A stretch of 64,000 nt of DNA from Lactobacillus xylocopicola (GTDB lineage: Bacteria > Bacillota > Bacilli > Lactobacillales > Lactobacillaceae): NCBI RefSeq assembly GCF_033096005.1, contig NZ_AP026803.1:292501-356500 (forward strand), written 5' to 3'. The notes below the pieces were generated by a model that worked only from the letters and a program-made list of their open reading frames with translations, ran no database searches and was not told the origin of the DNA. The position numbers and the translations under genes are program-made. Shown piece after piece: positions 43,685-51,464 of this stretch (its first letter is position 1; each line of letters opens with the position of its first letter).

Positions 43685-44220
43685 TTTATTTCCTTCATTA
43701 TTTGAGTTAGGGTCATTTGCACCAATTGGTGATCATAGGTGGTTACCTGGTTTTTAATTAAGAAGCAGTAGCCCTGGATAAATGACCAGATTTGAATTAA
43801 GAAGCTATGGTTACTGATGCCTGACTTGTAATCTACCTGCTTGATCAATTGGTTGACTTTGGCTAAAAAAGGGTAAGTAGGATTAGGCTTCTTCAGTGAA
43901 GCGACTGCCTCATCATTAAAAAATAGGAATTCCATAATATTAGGATGTTCTTGCACTTGTTCAACAAAATAATCGGCAATAACTAAAAGTTGTTCTTCGG
44001 CCGAATTATTGCTAGAAGGTAAGTGACCAATAAACTCCTGTGATAATTTTGCGGTCGCCTTTTGAAAAAACTCCTCTTTACTGGCAAAGTGCTGGTAAAA
44101 TGCCCCCGTAGTTAGACCAATGTCTTTGGTTAATTTACGCAGGGATAGGTTGTGATAGCCCTGTTGATCAATTACGGTAATTGCCTTTTGAATAAGTTGT
44201 TGTTCAGTTGTATCCGTGAT
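43681..44220 (-). CDS. TetR family regulator with ATC in place of the start codon
   Basis: The 180-codon frame encodes a TetR helix-turn-helix (LIQKAITVIDQQGYHNLSLR, KLTKDIGLTTGAFYQHFASKEEFF) and a helical C-terminal domain. Residue 1 would be coded by ATC at 44220-44218, which lies 4 bases after AAGGAGG; no ATG, GTG or TTG exists in frame before the helix-turn-helix. Either a start codon was lost by a single change (ATG to ATC), or a weak non-standard start is used. It overlaps the oxidoreductase gene by 4 bases. Tandem palindromic operators precede it. Confidence 0.85.
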   Translation of the reverse strand: MTDTTEQQLIQKAITVIDQQGYHNLSLRKLTKDIGLTTGAFYQHFASKEEFFQKATAKLSQEFIGHLPSSNNSAEEQLLVIADYFVEQVQEHPNIMEFLFFNDEAVASLKKPNPTYPFLAKVNQLIKQVDYKSGISNHSFLIQIWSFIQGYCFLIKNQVTTYDHQLVQMTLTQIMKEIK

Positions 44221-44230
44221 AGTTCCTCCT

Positions 44231-44284
44231 TCAGATAACGGTGTTATCTGAAAACTATGATAACACTGTTATCTGAAAAGTCAA
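44231..44284 (-). promoter_or_regulatory. TetR promoter with two palindromic operators
   Basis: On the minus strand TTGACT (44284-44279), 16 bases, TATCAT (44262-44257). Operator 1 (44256-44276, core GATAAC-ACT-GTTATC) covers spacer and -10; operator 2 (44231-44251, TCAGATAAC-GGT-GTTATCTGA, perfect) covers the start region. Centres are 25 bases apart. The pair is an almost textbook TetR self-repression site. Confidence 0.82.
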
Positions 44285-44296
44285 AATTTACGTAAA

Positions 44297-44322
44297 TAAA
44301 AAGCTCCCTCATGGAGGAAGCG
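44297..44322 (-). terminator. Terminator of the 38-codon gene
   Basis: On the minus strand GCTTCC pairs with GGGAGC (one T-G pair) around TCCATGA, followed by TTTTT. Confidence 0.75.
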
Positions 44323-44334
44323 GAAGGCAACTAG

Positions 44335-44451
44335 TTAATCGGCGATTTTTTGGGCCTGGTCCATGGCTGCCAGGATAGAAGGATTTTTAGAATGGCAATC
44401 CTTAATCATTTGCCAATCCTGTTCGTTCAATTCAACTTGATATTTAGTCAT
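44335..44451 (-). CDS. Small 38-residue hypothetical protein
   Basis: ATG 44451 follows AAAGGATG. The product starts MTKYQVELNEQDWQMIKD and ends DQAQKIAD; it is charged, helical in appearance, with one Cys and one Trp, and has no membrane segment. Its own ribosome site, a following terminator and an AT-rich promoter-like region (TATAGT near 44480 on the minus strand) support it as a real small gene. It is too short to place in a family. Confidence 0.6.
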   Translation of the reverse strand: MTKYQVELNEQDWQMIKDCHSKNPSILAAMDQAQKIAD

Positions 44452-44800
44452 TTTGCTCATCCTTTCTAAAAAACTTAGTTTTACTATAGCACTTTTTGCT
44501 CCCGATTTGCGAAAAAAGCCGAGTCATACTTTATTGTTGCTAGATTATCATGCACCAACAAACTATGAACTAATACTAATATTACAAAAAGACTTGCCAA
44601 AAAGCCAATAAGCAATTAAAATGAATGAAAACGATATATTACAATTATGTCAATTATTTTAGATTAAGTAATTTATTCTTAAAGCTTGAGTGATCTTACT
44701 GTAATTTTAAGAATGTAGTATATAGATAATCAAGTTAAAGGATAGTTTTTCTATCTTTAGTTTGATCAAATTCAGGTTTTTTATTTAAGGAGATAATCTT
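44452..44800. other. AT-rich intergenic region with the apf leader
   Basis: This 349-base stretch has no credible gene. The left end (44460-44520) holds the minus-strand promoter region of the 38-codon gene. The right part is the likely long leader of apf: a TATATA at about 44721-44726 and a hairpin AAAGGATAG-TTTTT-CTATCTTT (44737-44757) that could stabilise the mRNA, as known for S-layer and Apf transcripts. Confidence 0.55.
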
Positions 44801-45523
44801 TTGAAGGTAAAATCCATTTTAGGGAAAGCGGCAATAGCAGCAGTCTCTGCATCAGGGATTGCGGTTGTTAACAACGCCCAAACGAGCAAAGTTCAAGCGG
44901 CCACAGTTAAAAGCGACCATAAGGCAAGCAAGAAGCATGCCAAAATAGTTAAAAATGATACAGCTGTGGTAACTGTTAACTACGTTGACGGTAACGGTAT
45001 TCGGGTTTGGGATAGTTACAAGCAAACTAAAGCTACCGGGCAAGTTTTACCAAGTAATTCTTCTTGGAAAGTTATCAAAACCGCTTACGATAAAAAAGGT
45101 CAAAAGTGGTATGATTTAGGTAAAAATCAATGGGTAAGAGCTGAGTATGTTAACAAAGGTTATTACCCAGCTAATGAAGCCCCTGCTCCAGCAGTGACAA
45201 CTAGTGAATATGCCACAGAAGATAATGGTGCTAATGGTAACTATACTATTAGTAACCAAACTTATAGTTCAACCTCTGTTTCTGTTCCGGCTACTTCAGG
45301 TTCAGAGTCAAGTGCAAAGGATTGGATTGCTAATCGTGAATCGGGTGGCTCATACAGTGCGCAAAATGGCCAGTACATCGGAAAATATCAGCTTACAGCC
45401 TCTTACCTAAACGGCGATTATTCTGCTGCGAACCAAGAACGGGTAGCTGATAGCTATGTAAAGGGTCGTTACGGTTCGTGGACAGCCGCTAAACAATTTT
45501 GGGAAGCAAATGGTTGGTACTAA
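44801..45523 (+). CDS. apf: Aggregation-promoting factor-like surface protein (Apf)
   Basis: The 240-residue exported protein begins at TTG 44801, after AAGGAGAT. Signal peptide about 1-34 (cleavage near VQAAT). Residues about 50-115 form a SLAP-like module (TAVVTVNYVDGNGIRVWDSY, WYDLGKNQWVRAEYV). A Ser/Thr-rich spacer precedes a C-terminal transglycosylase-like domain (DWIANRESGGSYSAQNGQYI, with Glu in NRESGG) that ends in FWEANGWY, the hallmark of lactobacillar Apf proteins. It is linked with cell shape, aggregation and adhesion. Single gene with its own terminator. Confidence 0.92.
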   Translation: MKVKSILGKAAIAAVSASGIAVVNNAQTSKVQAATVKSDHKASKKHAKIVKNDTAVVTVNYVDGNGIRVWDSYKQTKATGQVLPSNSSWKVIKTAYDKKGQKWYDLGKNQWVRAEYVNKGYYPANEAPAPAVTTSEYATEDNGANGNYTISNQTYSSTSVSVPATSGSESSAKDWIANRESGGSYSAQNGQYIGKYQLTASYLNGDYSAANQERVADSYVKGRYGSWTAAKQFWEANGWY

Positions 45524-45572
45524 TTACGAGTTGCTAACTAAAGAGTAAATTACATTTTAAGCTTAATAAATA

Positions 45573-45608
45573 AAGAAGACATTAGAACTTAGCTAATGTC
45601 TTCTTTTT
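45573..45608. terminator. Terminator after apf
   Basis: AAGAAGACATTAG pairs with CTAATGTCTTCTT around AACTTAG, between convergent genes. Confidence 0.93.
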
Positions 45609-45618
45609 GTTTTTTTAA

Positions 45619-46341
45619 CTAGTGGTCGATTGCGTAGGTGAATTTATCACTGCGCAAAATTTGTTGAGCAAGATATAAAGGAGAATTGTTTTCATCATAA
45701 ACAAAATCCTTAATCTGCATTAGCGGATCCTCCTCATCTACGTTTAGTAAAACAGATTCCTCTCTAGTGGCAAAAGCTATTTTGAAAGTTTTTTTACCAG
45801 AGCCGGGAATGATGCCGTAGTTAGTTTTTAGTAGCTTATGAAAAGAAAGATTCAGGTCTGCAGTTTTAAGACCGGAGAACTTAAGCGGCAGCCACAGCCA
45901 TTCAACACAGAAGGGGACATCATCTAAATAGCGGAGCCGGCTTATTTCCAACAGTTGTTGCCCGTCTTTGAGCTGGAAAAATTTGTTTTGCTCAGCATTA
46001 CCCAAAATTTCTTGTGTGTCGATTAGTCTGGTGGATATTTTTTTACCAGTTCGGTTAATGCTTTCGGTCAAACTGAAAAATTTACGGCTAGGGGTCTTCA
46101 ATTCATTTCGCTGGTCTGAGACGTAAGTCCCTTTTCCAGGTAATTTAATTAAAATATTTTGCTCAGTTAACACTTTCAAGGCTTTACGGACAGTCGTTCG
46201 ACTGACCGCAAATTCTTTTTGTAGTTCCAATTCGGATGGAATACTTTGGCCTTCAAGGTATTTGTGATTATTAATGCGTTCTTTAATAATATCAGACAAA
46301 CGAACATAAAGCGGTGTATGATTTTCTGACTTTTTCAGCAT
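45619..46341 (-). CDS. GntR/UTRA regulator of the deglycase-PTS operon
   Basis: The 240-residue regulator has the winged helix (IPSELELQKEFAVSRTTVRKALKVLTEQNILIKLPGKGTYV, about 38-75) and a C-terminal UTRA domain. It is divergent from the operon starting at 46513. Two similar palindromes (AATACATGTATT and GATACCTGTATT) in the shared intergenic region are good candidate sites. Related to FrlR/GfrR-type regulators by context. ATG 46341 has a GGGGAAGCC ribosome site. Confidence 0.9.
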   Translation of the reverse strand: MLKKSENHTPLYVRLSDIIKERINNHKYLEGQSIPSELELQKEFAVSRTTVRKALKVLTEQNILIKLPGKGTYVSDQRNELKTPSRKFFSLTESINRTGKKISTRLIDTQEILGNAEQNKFFQLKDGQQLLEISRLRYLDDVPFCVEWLWLPLKFSGLKTADLNLSFHKLLKTNYGIIPGSGKKTFKIAFATREESVLLNVDEEDPLMQIKDFVYDENNSPLYLAQQILRSDKFTYAIDH

Positions 46342-46421
46342 GGCTTCCCCTGTAAGATGACTAATTTATCATAATTATAGCAAAAATTTAAACCAAGAGC
46401 ACAGCAGTTATTTTATAAAAT

Positions 46422-46433
46422 AATACATGTATT
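46422..46433. promoter_or_regulatory. GntR operator 1
   Basis: The perfect palindrome AATACATGTATT lies 24 bases upstream of the TTTACT -35 box of the operon. Confidence 0.6.
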
Positions 46434-46445
46434 CAAAAATAAAGC

Positions 46446-46474
46446 TTTACTTTCTGTGGTAAACGCTTTATCAT
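46446..46474 (+). promoter_or_regulatory. Promoter and cre-like site of the deglycase-PTS operon
   Basis: TTTACT (46446-46451), 17 bases, TATCAT (46469-46474). TGGTAAACGCTTTAT (46457-46471) fits the cre consensus with two mismatches and overlaps the -10 box. Confidence 0.6.
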
Positions 46475-46485
46475 TGCCATAAAAA

Positions 46486-46497
46486 GATACCTGTATT
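46486..46497. promoter_or_regulatory. GntR operator 2
   Basis: GATACCTGTATT resembles the palindrome at 46422 and sits just downstream of the expected transcript start, next to the GGAGG of the first gene. Binding here would block the promoter. Confidence 0.6.
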
Positions 46498-46512
46498 ATT
46501 TTTGGAGGGTGT

Positions 46513-47508
46513 ATGGAGATACAAGAAGAAGTCAAAAAAGTTGTCAAAAAGGCTATCACTAAGATGAAACGTCAAGGAGGAATTAGACAAGTTATTTGGG
46601 TAGGTGCAGGTGGCTCTTTTGGCGGTTTTTATGGTGCTAATTATTTCCTTGAGCAAGAATCTACTAAGTTATTCACTAGTATGTGTACTAGCGGTGAGTT
46701 TGTTTATGCGGCGCCGCGAAATTTAGATGAAAACACGCTCGTTGTTCTATGTTCAATGAGAGGTACCCGAGAAACGGTTATTTCTGCAAAAATAGCTAAA
46801 GAACGGGGAGCAAGCACAATTGCCTTATATGTTGATGAATCAGCTTTAATTAAAATTAGCGATTACCACATTAAATATGAAAGTTTGGCTCTTGATGAAA
46901 GTCGGATAGAAAGAGTAAATGGGAGTATTGGCTTATGCATTGCGATGAATTTGCTTAATGAAGTTGAAGGCTATGCAAATTATGATTTGGCGATGAAAAC
47001 TTTTGCTCTGCTTGATGCCACTTATCGCAGGGCGGTTAAGTATACCACTCCACTGGCAAAAGAATGGGCTGAACTTAATCAAACTGAAAAGACCATTTAC
47101 GTGCTTGCTAGTGGTCCAGCTTGGGGTGCGGCGTATGTTTTTTCAATTTGCAACTTAGAGGAGATGTTGCAACTTAATTCACCAACAATTCACAGTTATG
47201 AATATTTTAATGGACCATTTGAAGTAACTGATAAAGGTAAATCCATTTTTCAATTACTAGCAACAGGAAAAACTCGGCCCGAAGATGAGCGCGCACTCAG
47301 GTTTGAGCAGAGATTCGGAGGAAAAAAACTGTATGCCTTGGATGGCAAAGAAATTGGGCTAGACGACCTCAGACCGGAAGTTTCGCCATATTTTAATCAC
47401 TCGCTTTTTTCTTCGATTCTAAATAATGTCTACATGAGACAACTGTCATCTGCAACAAGTCAAAGCTACGAAACTAGGAGATACATGTGGAAAGAGGAGT
47501 ACTTATAA
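46513..47508 (+). CDS. SIS-domain deglycase, FrlB/GfrE-F-like (first copy)
   Basis: The 331-residue protein has two SIS domains: WVGAGGSFGGFYGANYFLEQES (about 29-50) with CSMRGTRETVISA, and a second from about 190 (YVLASGPAWGAAY). The ESTK, HSYEYFNGPFEVT and the terminal SYETRRYMWKEEYL features belong to the fructosamine-6-phosphate deglycase group, which splits fructoselysine-6-P or glucoselysine-6-P into glucose-6-P and lysine. ATG follows GGAGGGTGT. It shares the ending RRYMWK with the second copy at 50213. Confidence 0.88.
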   Translation: MEIQEEVKKVVKKAITKMKRQGGIRQVIWVGAGGSFGGFYGANYFLEQESTKLFTSMCTSGEFVYAAPRNLDENTLVVLCSMRGTRETVISAKIAKERGASTIALYVDESALIKISDYHIKYESLALDESRIERVNGSIGLCIAMNLLNEVEGYANYDLAMKTFALLDATYRRAVKYTTPLAKEWAELNQTEKTIYVLASGPAWGAAYVFSICNLEEMLQLNSPTIHSYEYFNGPFEVTDKGKSIFQLLATGKTRPEDERALRFEQRFGGKKLYALDGKEIGLDDLRPEVSPYFNHSLFSSILNNVYMRQLSSATSQSYETRRYMWKEEYL

Positions 47509-47532
47509 AGTGAATATGCACGATTATTCGCT

Positions 47533-47551
47533 TGTAAAGAAAACCTTTACA
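47533..47551. promoter_or_regulatory. Inverted repeat between deglycase and PTS genes
   Basis: TGTAAAG-AAAAC-CTTTACA lies in the 142-base gap before the IIA gene. It lacks a T-run, so it looks more like an operator or an mRNA-processing hairpin than a terminator. Confidence 0.45.
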
Positions 47552-47650
47552 TTTTCTGCTTAAAACTTTATGATAAATATAGACGTCTTAATACATTTTA
47601 ATTATTCCATTGCAGTGGATTAGCGTTACTTCCGATTAGGGGTGGTATTA

Positions 47651-48070
47651 GTGAAAATAATTCTGGTTAGTCACGGCAAACTTGCTAAGGGTATGAAAGA
47701 TACTGTTGAAATGATTGCTGGTAAACAAGACAATCTGGAAGCATATGAGGCATATGAGCATGGTACAAGTGATGAACGTTTTATTGCCCAAGTTAAAAAG
47801 TCTATTTATGCGAATAGAGGCAACGATGTCATTATTGTGACCGACTTGCTGGGTGGGTCGGTTAACAACGAAATGGTGCGACTATTGGAAGGTCGCGAAA
47901 ACCTTTTTCTCATGACCGGAATGAATTTGCCGCTTATTATGACCTTAATCACTACAGTGAATGAAACCTTTAACGAGGAAACAATTTTATCTGCTATTGG
48001 AGAAGGAAAGCAGGGTGTTTTATTTGTCAACAAGTTAATGAATGAGAAAGATGAAGGAGATTTATTATGA
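47651..48070 (+). CDS. Mannose-class PTS EIIA (Gfr-type)
   Basis: The 139-residue subunit has phospho-His8 in LVSHGKLAKGM, VTDLLGGSVNNE and LMTGMNLPLIM. The start is GTG 47651, 6 bases after AGGGGTGG; a GTG at 47642 is inside that site. Its stop overlaps the IIB start (ATGA). It feeds phosphate to a PTS that, with the two deglycases, probably imports fructoselysine or glucoselysine. Confidence 0.92.
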   Translation: MKIILVSHGKLAKGMKDTVEMIAGKQDNLEAYEAYEHGTSDERFIAQVKKSIYANRGNDVIIVTDLLGGSVNNEMVRLLEGRENLFLMTGMNLPLIMTLITTVNETFNEETILSAIGEGKQGVLFVNKLMNEKDEGDLL

Positions 48071-48537
48071 TAAAAGTAATTAGGGTGGATCATCGATTAT
48101 TGCATGGACAAGTGATCTTTTCCTGGACTAAGTTTGCAAGCATTGAGCGCGTAATTGTGATTGATACAGCCACTGCTAAAGATGATTTCAAAAAAATGTC
48201 TTTGAAACTGGCTAAGCCCGAGGACGTGCGGCTGAATGTCTTTAGTGTTGATGCGGCAATTGAAAAAATTGAGCAAATTAAAGCGCTGAAAGATAATATT
48301 ATGTTGATTTTTGAAAATATCAATGAACTATTTAAATTTATCGAGGCTTATGGTCCGGTTGAAGAAATTAATTATGGCTTAGTTCCAGCTAAGCCTGATG
48401 CCAAACGCTTTAGCAATGCAATCTACCTAACAGCCGAGGAAGTTGCACTGACTAAAAAAATGTGCGCTGAAGGTATTAAAATTTCCATGCAGCAAGTTCC
48501 GTCAGCTAATAAAGAACTTCTAAACAATGTGATTTAG
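48067..48537 (+). CDS. Mannose-class PTS EIIB (Gfr-type)
   Basis: A 156-residue subunit with phospho-His13 in DHRLLHGQVIFSW, followed by the IIB fold (ERVIVIDTATAKDDFKKMSL, EEINYGLVPAKPDAKR). ATG 48067 overlaps the IIA stop by 4 bases. The segment GLVPAKPDA replaces the usual NVGxM motif of glucose-type IIB, as in the Amadori-product branch. Confidence 0.92.
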   Translation: MIKVIRVDHRLLHGQVIFSWTKFASIERVIVIDTATAKDDFKKMSLKLAKPEDVRLNVFSVDAAIEKIEQIKALKDNIMLIFENINELFKFIEAYGPVEEINYGLVPAKPDAKRFSNAIYLTAEEVALTKKMCAEGIKISMQQVPSANKELLNNVI

Positions 48538-48554
48538 AAAGAGAGGAATTTGAA

Positions 48555-49343
48555 ATGTTTTGGAAAGCTTTAATTGTTGGGTTGATTGGTGTTTTTGCCA
48601 TGTTCGACTCGAGGCTGTTAGGACGTGAAAATTTTGAACAGCCGTTAATTGTTAGTACCCTAGTGGGCTTAGCTTTAGGTGATCTTTCGAAGGGCTTGCT
48701 GGTTGGAGCTACGCTTGAACTGGTGTCGTTGGGAATAGTTCAGGTTGGAGCGGCGGTTCCACCAGATATGGTTTTAGGCTCAGTCGTAGCTTCAGCCTTT
48801 GCTATTTTGTCACATACGACTGCGCAGGCGGCTTTAACAGTTGCATTACCGGTAGCTGTCTTGGGACAGTTAGTGGCAATCGTTGTGCGGATGCTATTTT
48901 CATCATTTAACCAGTTGGCAGATCGAGCGATCGATGCGGGAAAATTCAGGAAGGCACGCAGTTACCACATAGTTTATGGGCCGGTGCTTTACGGCTTACT
49001 CTACTTTGTACCGGTATTTTTGGCAATCTATTTGGGGACAGATATTGTCAGCGGTTTTGTGCGAATGATTCCAGCATGGCTAACGAATGGTTTGACACTT
49101 GCCAGTAAAATCTTGCCAGCTTATGGTTTTGCACTTTTGATGTCGACAATGATTGACAAGAAAAATGCAGTATATCTCTTCTTGGGATTCTTCATTGCAG
49201 CTTACGGCAAGATGTCAGTTATCAGTGTTGCAATTTTTGCGGTAATCTTAGCAATTATTTTGAATAAGTTTATGGGCAACGAAAATAGTGCGGCTGCACC
49301 TGCGTCAAATAGTAATGATCTAGATGATTTAGAAGAATTATAG
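48555..49343 (+). CDS. Mannose-class PTS EIIC (Gfr-type)
   Basis: The 262-residue membrane subunit begins MFWKALIVGLIGVFAMFDSR, followed by RENFEQPLIVSTLVGLALGDLSKGLLVGATLEL, the IIC signature. Several helices and an acidic Asn/Ser/Asp tail complete it. It forms the channel with the IID 11 bases downstream. ATG follows AGAGAGGA. Confidence 0.92.
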   Translation: MFWKALIVGLIGVFAMFDSRLLGRENFEQPLIVSTLVGLALGDLSKGLLVGATLELVSLGIVQVGAAVPPDMVLGSVVASAFAILSHTTAQAALTVALPVAVLGQLVAIVVRMLFSSFNQLADRAIDAGKFRKARSYHIVYGPVLYGLLYFVPVFLAIYLGTDIVSGFVRMIPAWLTNGLTLASKILPAYGFALLMSTMIDKKNAVYLFLGFFIAAYGKMSVISVAIFAVILAIILNKFMGNENSAAAPASNSNDLDDLEEL

Positions 49344-49353
49344 GAGAGGAATT

Positions 49354-50190
49354 ATGGCTGAGCAAAAACATACTAGTAAAAAATTACGTCATAAATTTTG
49401 GCAATTCTTCTGGAGGTCATGGGCGATTCAAAGTTCATGGAATTATGAACGCCAGATGGACATGGGCTTTATGTATGGGATGGCGCCAACTATTGATGAA
49501 ATTTATGGTGAAAAACCTGATACAGCAGAAAAATTACAGCAGAAAAAAGAAGCTTACCATCGGCATATGGCCTTCTTTAACTGTACGCCCCAATTAACGT
49601 CCTTTGTTCTAGGCCTGTCTTCGGCAATGGAAGAAGAGTATGCGGATAATCCCAGCACCTTTGATCCAGACTCGATTAATGGTGTGAAAACGTCTTTAAT
49701 GGGACCACTCTCAGGAATTGGTGATTCCTTTTTCCAAGGAACGATTAAAATTATTGCCTTTGGCTTGGGAATTAATATGGCTCAACAAGGTAACATTTTT
49801 GGTCCGATTTTGGCAATGATTATTTCAATCATTCCATCAGTAATTGTTACCTACTGGGGTGGTAAATGGGGTTACCTGCAAGGTAAGAAGAATATTCAAA
49901 GACTAATCAGTAATGGCACCATTAATCGAATTATGTCCTTGATGAATGTGATTGGTTTGATGGTAATTGGTTCCATGATAGCGACTATGATCGGAATTAC
50001 CACACCGATTAAGTTTGGTAAAACTTTTGTGCTACAAACCACCTTGGATACAATTGTTCCTCAGATGTTATCTTTAGGCTTTACCCTAGGCATGTTTTAT
50101 CTGATTAAAAAGAAAGTAAATACGGCCTGGATCATGGCAATTTGCATTTTTGGCGGTATTTTACTCAGTGTTTTAGGTATTTTTAATTAA
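49354..50190 (+). CDS. Mannose-class PTS EIID (Gfr-type)
   Basis: The 278-residue subunit shows the IID signature SSWNYERQMDMGFMYGMAP (about 28-46), GPLSGIGDSFFQGT and C-terminal helices. It lacks the ManN insertion. ATG 49354 follows TAGGAGAGG. It precedes the second deglycase gene by 23 bases in the same operon. Confidence 0.93.
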   Translation: MAEQKHTSKKLRHKFWQFFWRSWAIQSSWNYERQMDMGFMYGMAPTIDEIYGEKPDTAEKLQQKKEAYHRHMAFFNCTPQLTSFVLGLSSAMEEEYADNPSTFDPDSINGVKTSLMGPLSGIGDSFFQGTIKIIAFGLGINMAQQGNIFGPILAMIISIIPSVIVTYWGGKWGYLQGKKNIQRLISNGTINRIMSLMNVIGLMVIGSMIATMIGITTPIKFGKTFVLQTTLDTIVPQMLSLGFTLGMFYLIKKKVNTAWIMAICIFGGILLSVLGIFN

Positions 50191-50212
50191 ATTATAGGAG
50201 AGATTAATTATT

Positions 50213-51190
50213 ATGGATTTCGAAAAAGTAAAAACGATTGTCAGCGATATTAAGCAAAAACAACCCAAAATTGACCGGGTAATGTTTGTGGGGTGTGGGG
50301 CTTCAATGGCTGATTTATACCCAGGGTATTATTTTATTTCCCACGAAAGTACCAAACTCTTGTCATCCATTCAAACTGCTAATGAGTTTAACTATAATAC
50401 GCCAAAGGGTGTTGGCGATCGGACAATTGTTATTACAGCTTCATTGGGAGGGTCTACTCCGGAATCGGTTGAAGCAACCAAGAAGGCTAAGAAACTTGGA
50501 GCACATGTAATTACCCTATCAATGACCGCAGCATCGCCGATTATTAAGGCGACAGAATATAAGTTGGTTCATGGTTTCCAAGAAAACTATGCTGCTAAGA
50601 CAGAAAAGATGTCTTATTGTTTAGCACTTGCGATGCAAATCATGGCAGACTTTGAGGGCTACAAATTCTACGATGAAGCAATGACTGCATTTGCAGGTAT
50701 GCCGGCTTTAATTGAAAAAGCAGTTAAAGCAGTGGGACCGTCTGCTCAAGAATTTGGCGAAAAATATAAAGATGAACAGAAAATTTTTGTATTAAGCAGT
50801 GGAGCCTCGCTCGGCGTCGCATATTCAACTGCATCCTTCTTATTGATGGAAATGCAGTGGGTTACTGCTCCAACAGTTCACTCCGGTGAGTATTTCCACG
50901 GTCCATTTGAACTAACAGTTGAAGATGCACCATATTTACTATTTATGAATGATGGCAGTACGCGGCAGTTAGACGCGAGAGCCTTAACTTTCATGCAGAG
51001 ATTTGATGCTAAGATCACCAATATTGATGCCAAAGATTATGGCTTAGGTGAAGTTGCAAGTGCTAATGTGATTGATTACTTCAACCCAATGATCCATACG
51101 GGGGTAATGCGGGTTTATGCTGAAGAATTAGCGAAGGCTAGGAAACACCCGTTGACTAAGCGGCGTTATATGTGGAAGTTATCATACTAA
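50213..51190 (+). CDS. SIS-domain deglycase, FrlB/GfrE-F-like (second copy)
   Basis: The 325-residue protein is a paralogue of the 46513 product: FVGCGASMADLYPGYYFISHES (about 24-45), TASLGGSTPESVEATKKAKK, SSGASLGVAY, HSGEYFHGPFELT and the terminal RRYMWKLSY. In the glucoselysine/fructoselysine pathway two deglycases act on the two epimeric substrates, and this pair probably divides the work in the same way. ATG follows TAGGAGAG with 10 bases spacing. Last gene before a terminator. Confidence 0.9.
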   Translation: MDFEKVKTIVSDIKQKQPKIDRVMFVGCGASMADLYPGYYFISHESTKLLSSIQTANEFNYNTPKGVGDRTIVITASLGGSTPESVEATKKAKKLGAHVITLSMTAASPIIKATEYKLVHGFQENYAAKTEKMSYCLALAMQIMADFEGYKFYDEAMTAFAGMPALIEKAVKAVGPSAQEFGEKYKDEQKIFVLSSGASLGVAYSTASFLLMEMQWVTAPTVHSGEYFHGPFELTVEDAPYLLFMNDGSTRQLDARALTFMQRFDAKITNIDAKDYGLGEVASANVIDYFNPMIHTGVMRVYAEELAKARKHPLTKRRYMWKLSY

Positions 51191-51211
51191 GCTTAACCAA
51201 GGATAAGGTCC

Positions 51212-51242
51212 AAAAAGATGCTCATTGTTTGAGCATCTTTTT
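51212..51242 (+). terminator. Terminator of the deglycase-PTS operon
   Basis: AAAAAGATGCTCA pairs with TGAGCATCTTTTT around TTGTT. Confidence 0.93.
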
Positions 51243-51422
51243 GATTGCGTTGATTAGTCTTTTGAATTAGCTTACAATTATATTGTTAAAAAATAGATGT
51301 CTGGGAATGCTTAAGATGATTAGGTAAAGACACCGGATTAAGTATGGCAATGCTGCTCATAGAAGCTTTTCTAATTAGGAGTTTGTTTTACTCAAAACCG
51401 GTGCAGATGCTTAGAGTCTGTT

Positions 51423-51451
51423 TTGGACATCGGACTAGACTTTTATATATA
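51423..51451 (+). promoter_or_regulatory. Promoter of the second GntR gene with a repeated element
   Basis: TTGGAC (51423-51428), 17 bases, TATATA (51446-51451). GACATCGGACTA (51426-51437) overlaps the -35 and has a near copy GACACCGGATTA at 51329-51340, each preceded by ATGCTTA (51407 and 51307). Confidence 0.5.
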
Positions 51452-51464
51452 GTAGAGGTATCTC

